From the NCBI GenBank assembly GCA_945947045.1, contig CAMEXG010000005.1:1-30812 (forward strand): a DNA stretch of 30,812 nt, given 5' to 3'. This DNA is from an uncultured Spirochaetales bacterium. GTDB lineage: Bacteria > Spirochaetota > Spirochaetia > Sphaerochaetales > Sphaerochaetaceae. Shown here in pieces: positions 29,976 to 30,812 of this stretch. Below the pieces are notes generated by a model, which was given only the letters and a program-made list of their open reading frames with translations, was not told where the DNA came from and did no database searches. Both the position numbers and the translations under genes were made by a program. Each line of letters begins with the position of its first letter. The stretch's first letter is position 1.

Positions 29976-30812
29976 AAAGGTTATTTTGTCATTAACTGTC
30001 AGTGGATTAATAATTGGATGCTTTCCTGCTTTCTTTTCATTTCTTTTTTATAAAAAAATCGACGTAGAAGCATTCGTTCTGCCCCTTATTCTTTCTTTTG
30101 TGAGCTTGTCGCTATCAGAGGCAAAAGAAAAAAACAGAAAGCTATCCCTATTATTCTTTGTTATCAGCATACTTATTTGCTTAATAGAGAGGGGGGTAAT
30201 ATCTTTATCTGTACACAAAGGGACGATAGGAGACTCTGCCATATTTATATTGATAGGAGCGATTCCTTTTTTTCTATTTACTCCTTTTTTTATTGATATA
30301 AAGAAAAATCGAAGTCTTCTTGTGTTTTCGTCGATATTAATTGGACTGATGGCGATATTGTGTGTATGGCATTATTCTGTTAGGTATGTGTACTTATATG
30401 AATGGGTTTCTGATTGGAATGCCTACAAAACATCTATAATGTTGGGAAGTATAGCCATTGTACTGGCTGTAATAGCAAAGCTTTCCTTTGATACTAAGAG
30501 AAACTATTTGTCTTATCTCCTGGTGATCACTTCTGGAATTTGTTACGGAGTTGGAAATGCTATTAAGCTTGATTCCTACCCTGATTTTATAGGAGTAATC
30601 AAGGGGTGTTTGGCTTCCGTACTATTTTGGGGCATGCTATTTTCTTTAATTATTTTTGTTGCTATGGAAACAAACAAAGAAAAAGAATATGAAAGAAGAA
30701 ACATAATTTTTAAAGATATTGTGTATCAAGAACTAAAACCAATCAAAAAAAGAAAGAGAATTATTACTTTTGAAGTACCGCCAAATGTCCCGAAATTTAA
30801 ATATGATTTAAC
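29968..30812 (+). CDS. Polytopic membrane protein, 3' partial, function unknown
   Basis: An open frame runs from ATG 29968 to the window end (281 complete codons) with no stop. The start overlaps the recX end by 8 bp, so it is probably in the same operon. About seven hydrophobic helices are seen: around residues 6-26, 36-52, 60-76, 88-108, 113-135, 155-175, 180-200 and possibly 208-232. A basic cytoplasmic tail begins with METNKEKEYERR. It contains no motif that I recognise. The stretch is clearly richer in A+T than its neighbours, with many TTT and ATA codons. That may reflect membrane-protein composition or later acquisition. The tail may continue into a soluble domain beyond the window. 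Confidence 0.75.
   Translation, partial: MNKKVILSLTVSGLIIGCFPAFFSFLFYKKIDVEAFVLPLILSFVSLSLSEAKEKNRKLSLLFFVISILICLIERGVISLSVHKGTIGDSAIFILIGAIPFFLFTPFFIDIKKNRSLLVFSSILIGLMAILCVWHYSVRYVYLYEWVSDWNAYKTSIMLGSIAIVLAVIAKLSFDTKRNYLSYLLVITSGICYGVGNAIKLDSYPDFIGVIKGCLASVLFWGMLFSLIIFVAMETNKEKEYERRNIIFKDIVYQELKPIKKRKRIITFEVPPNVPKFKYDL

Noticed and set aside
1..30812. CRISPR arrays, tRNA or rRNA genes, insertion sequences, prophage or attachment sites
   Set aside because: Looked for by eye on both strands. No regularly spaced repeats, no cloverleaf with CCA-type end, no transposase or integrase motifs and no terminal inverted repeats were found.

Overview
The window looks like chromosomal DNA of a host- or gut-associated bacterium, most likely a spirochaete of the Treponema/Sphaerochaeta type. 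This is an inference. It rests on moderate G+C, solute-binding proteins with 'FAQG'-type signal cleavage regions, an acidic-insert FeoB with doubled FeoA, and the mix of anaerobe and fermenter genes (EFR1 flavodoxin-ferredoxin, Feo, MalY, Opp). No rRNA, tRNA, CRISPR array, transposase or prophage is visible. Gene density is high and nearly every interval is explained.

Layout. 1-5.3 kb is a carbohydrate locus: the 3' part of a sugar-binding protein, then a GH20 hexosaminidase (+), facing a GH2 beta-mannosidase (-). 5.4-8.6 kb is a ferrous iron operon, feoA-feoA-feoB plus a 49-residue Cys-rich FeoB-associated protein, behind a promoter carrying two DtxR-like inverted repeats. 8.6-10.9 kb holds an acyltransferase/zinc-ribbon protein and a signal-less pectinesterase. 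10.9-17.0 kb is a tightly overlapping six-gene minus-strand operon: aroA, EFR1 flavodoxin-ferredoxin, malY/patB aminotransferase, CPBP membrane protease, DUF2974 hydrolase and a membrane-anchored DRGH nuclease. 17.2-23.3 kb is an oligopeptide/dipeptide ABC transporter, oppBCDF, then a terminator and a separately promoted oppA. 23.5-28.2 kb has a SprT-like/DUF2786 protein divergent from rimO, which overlaps a UvrD/PcrA helicase. 28.2-30.0 kb has a promoter, about 350 nt of hairpin-rich non-coding sequence, rplM-rpsI, recX, and the start of an A+T-rich membrane protein that runs off the end.

How the parts work together. The locus combines nutrient capture (sugars, methyl-esterified pectin fragments, peptides, Fe2+) with intracellular processing. 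Both glycosidases and the pectinesterase lack secretion signals, so they probably act on imported oligosaccharides.

Two observations stand out. First, an unassigned, highly structured RNA-like leader with its own promoter lies upstream of rplM-rpsI. Second, four genes (pectinesterase, aroA, the SprT-like gene, recX) have a TAnnAT -10 hexamer ending exactly 6 bp before the ATG and no usable Shine-Dalgarno, which predicts leaderless mRNAs. All functional assignments come from motif recognition by eye; no database search was run.
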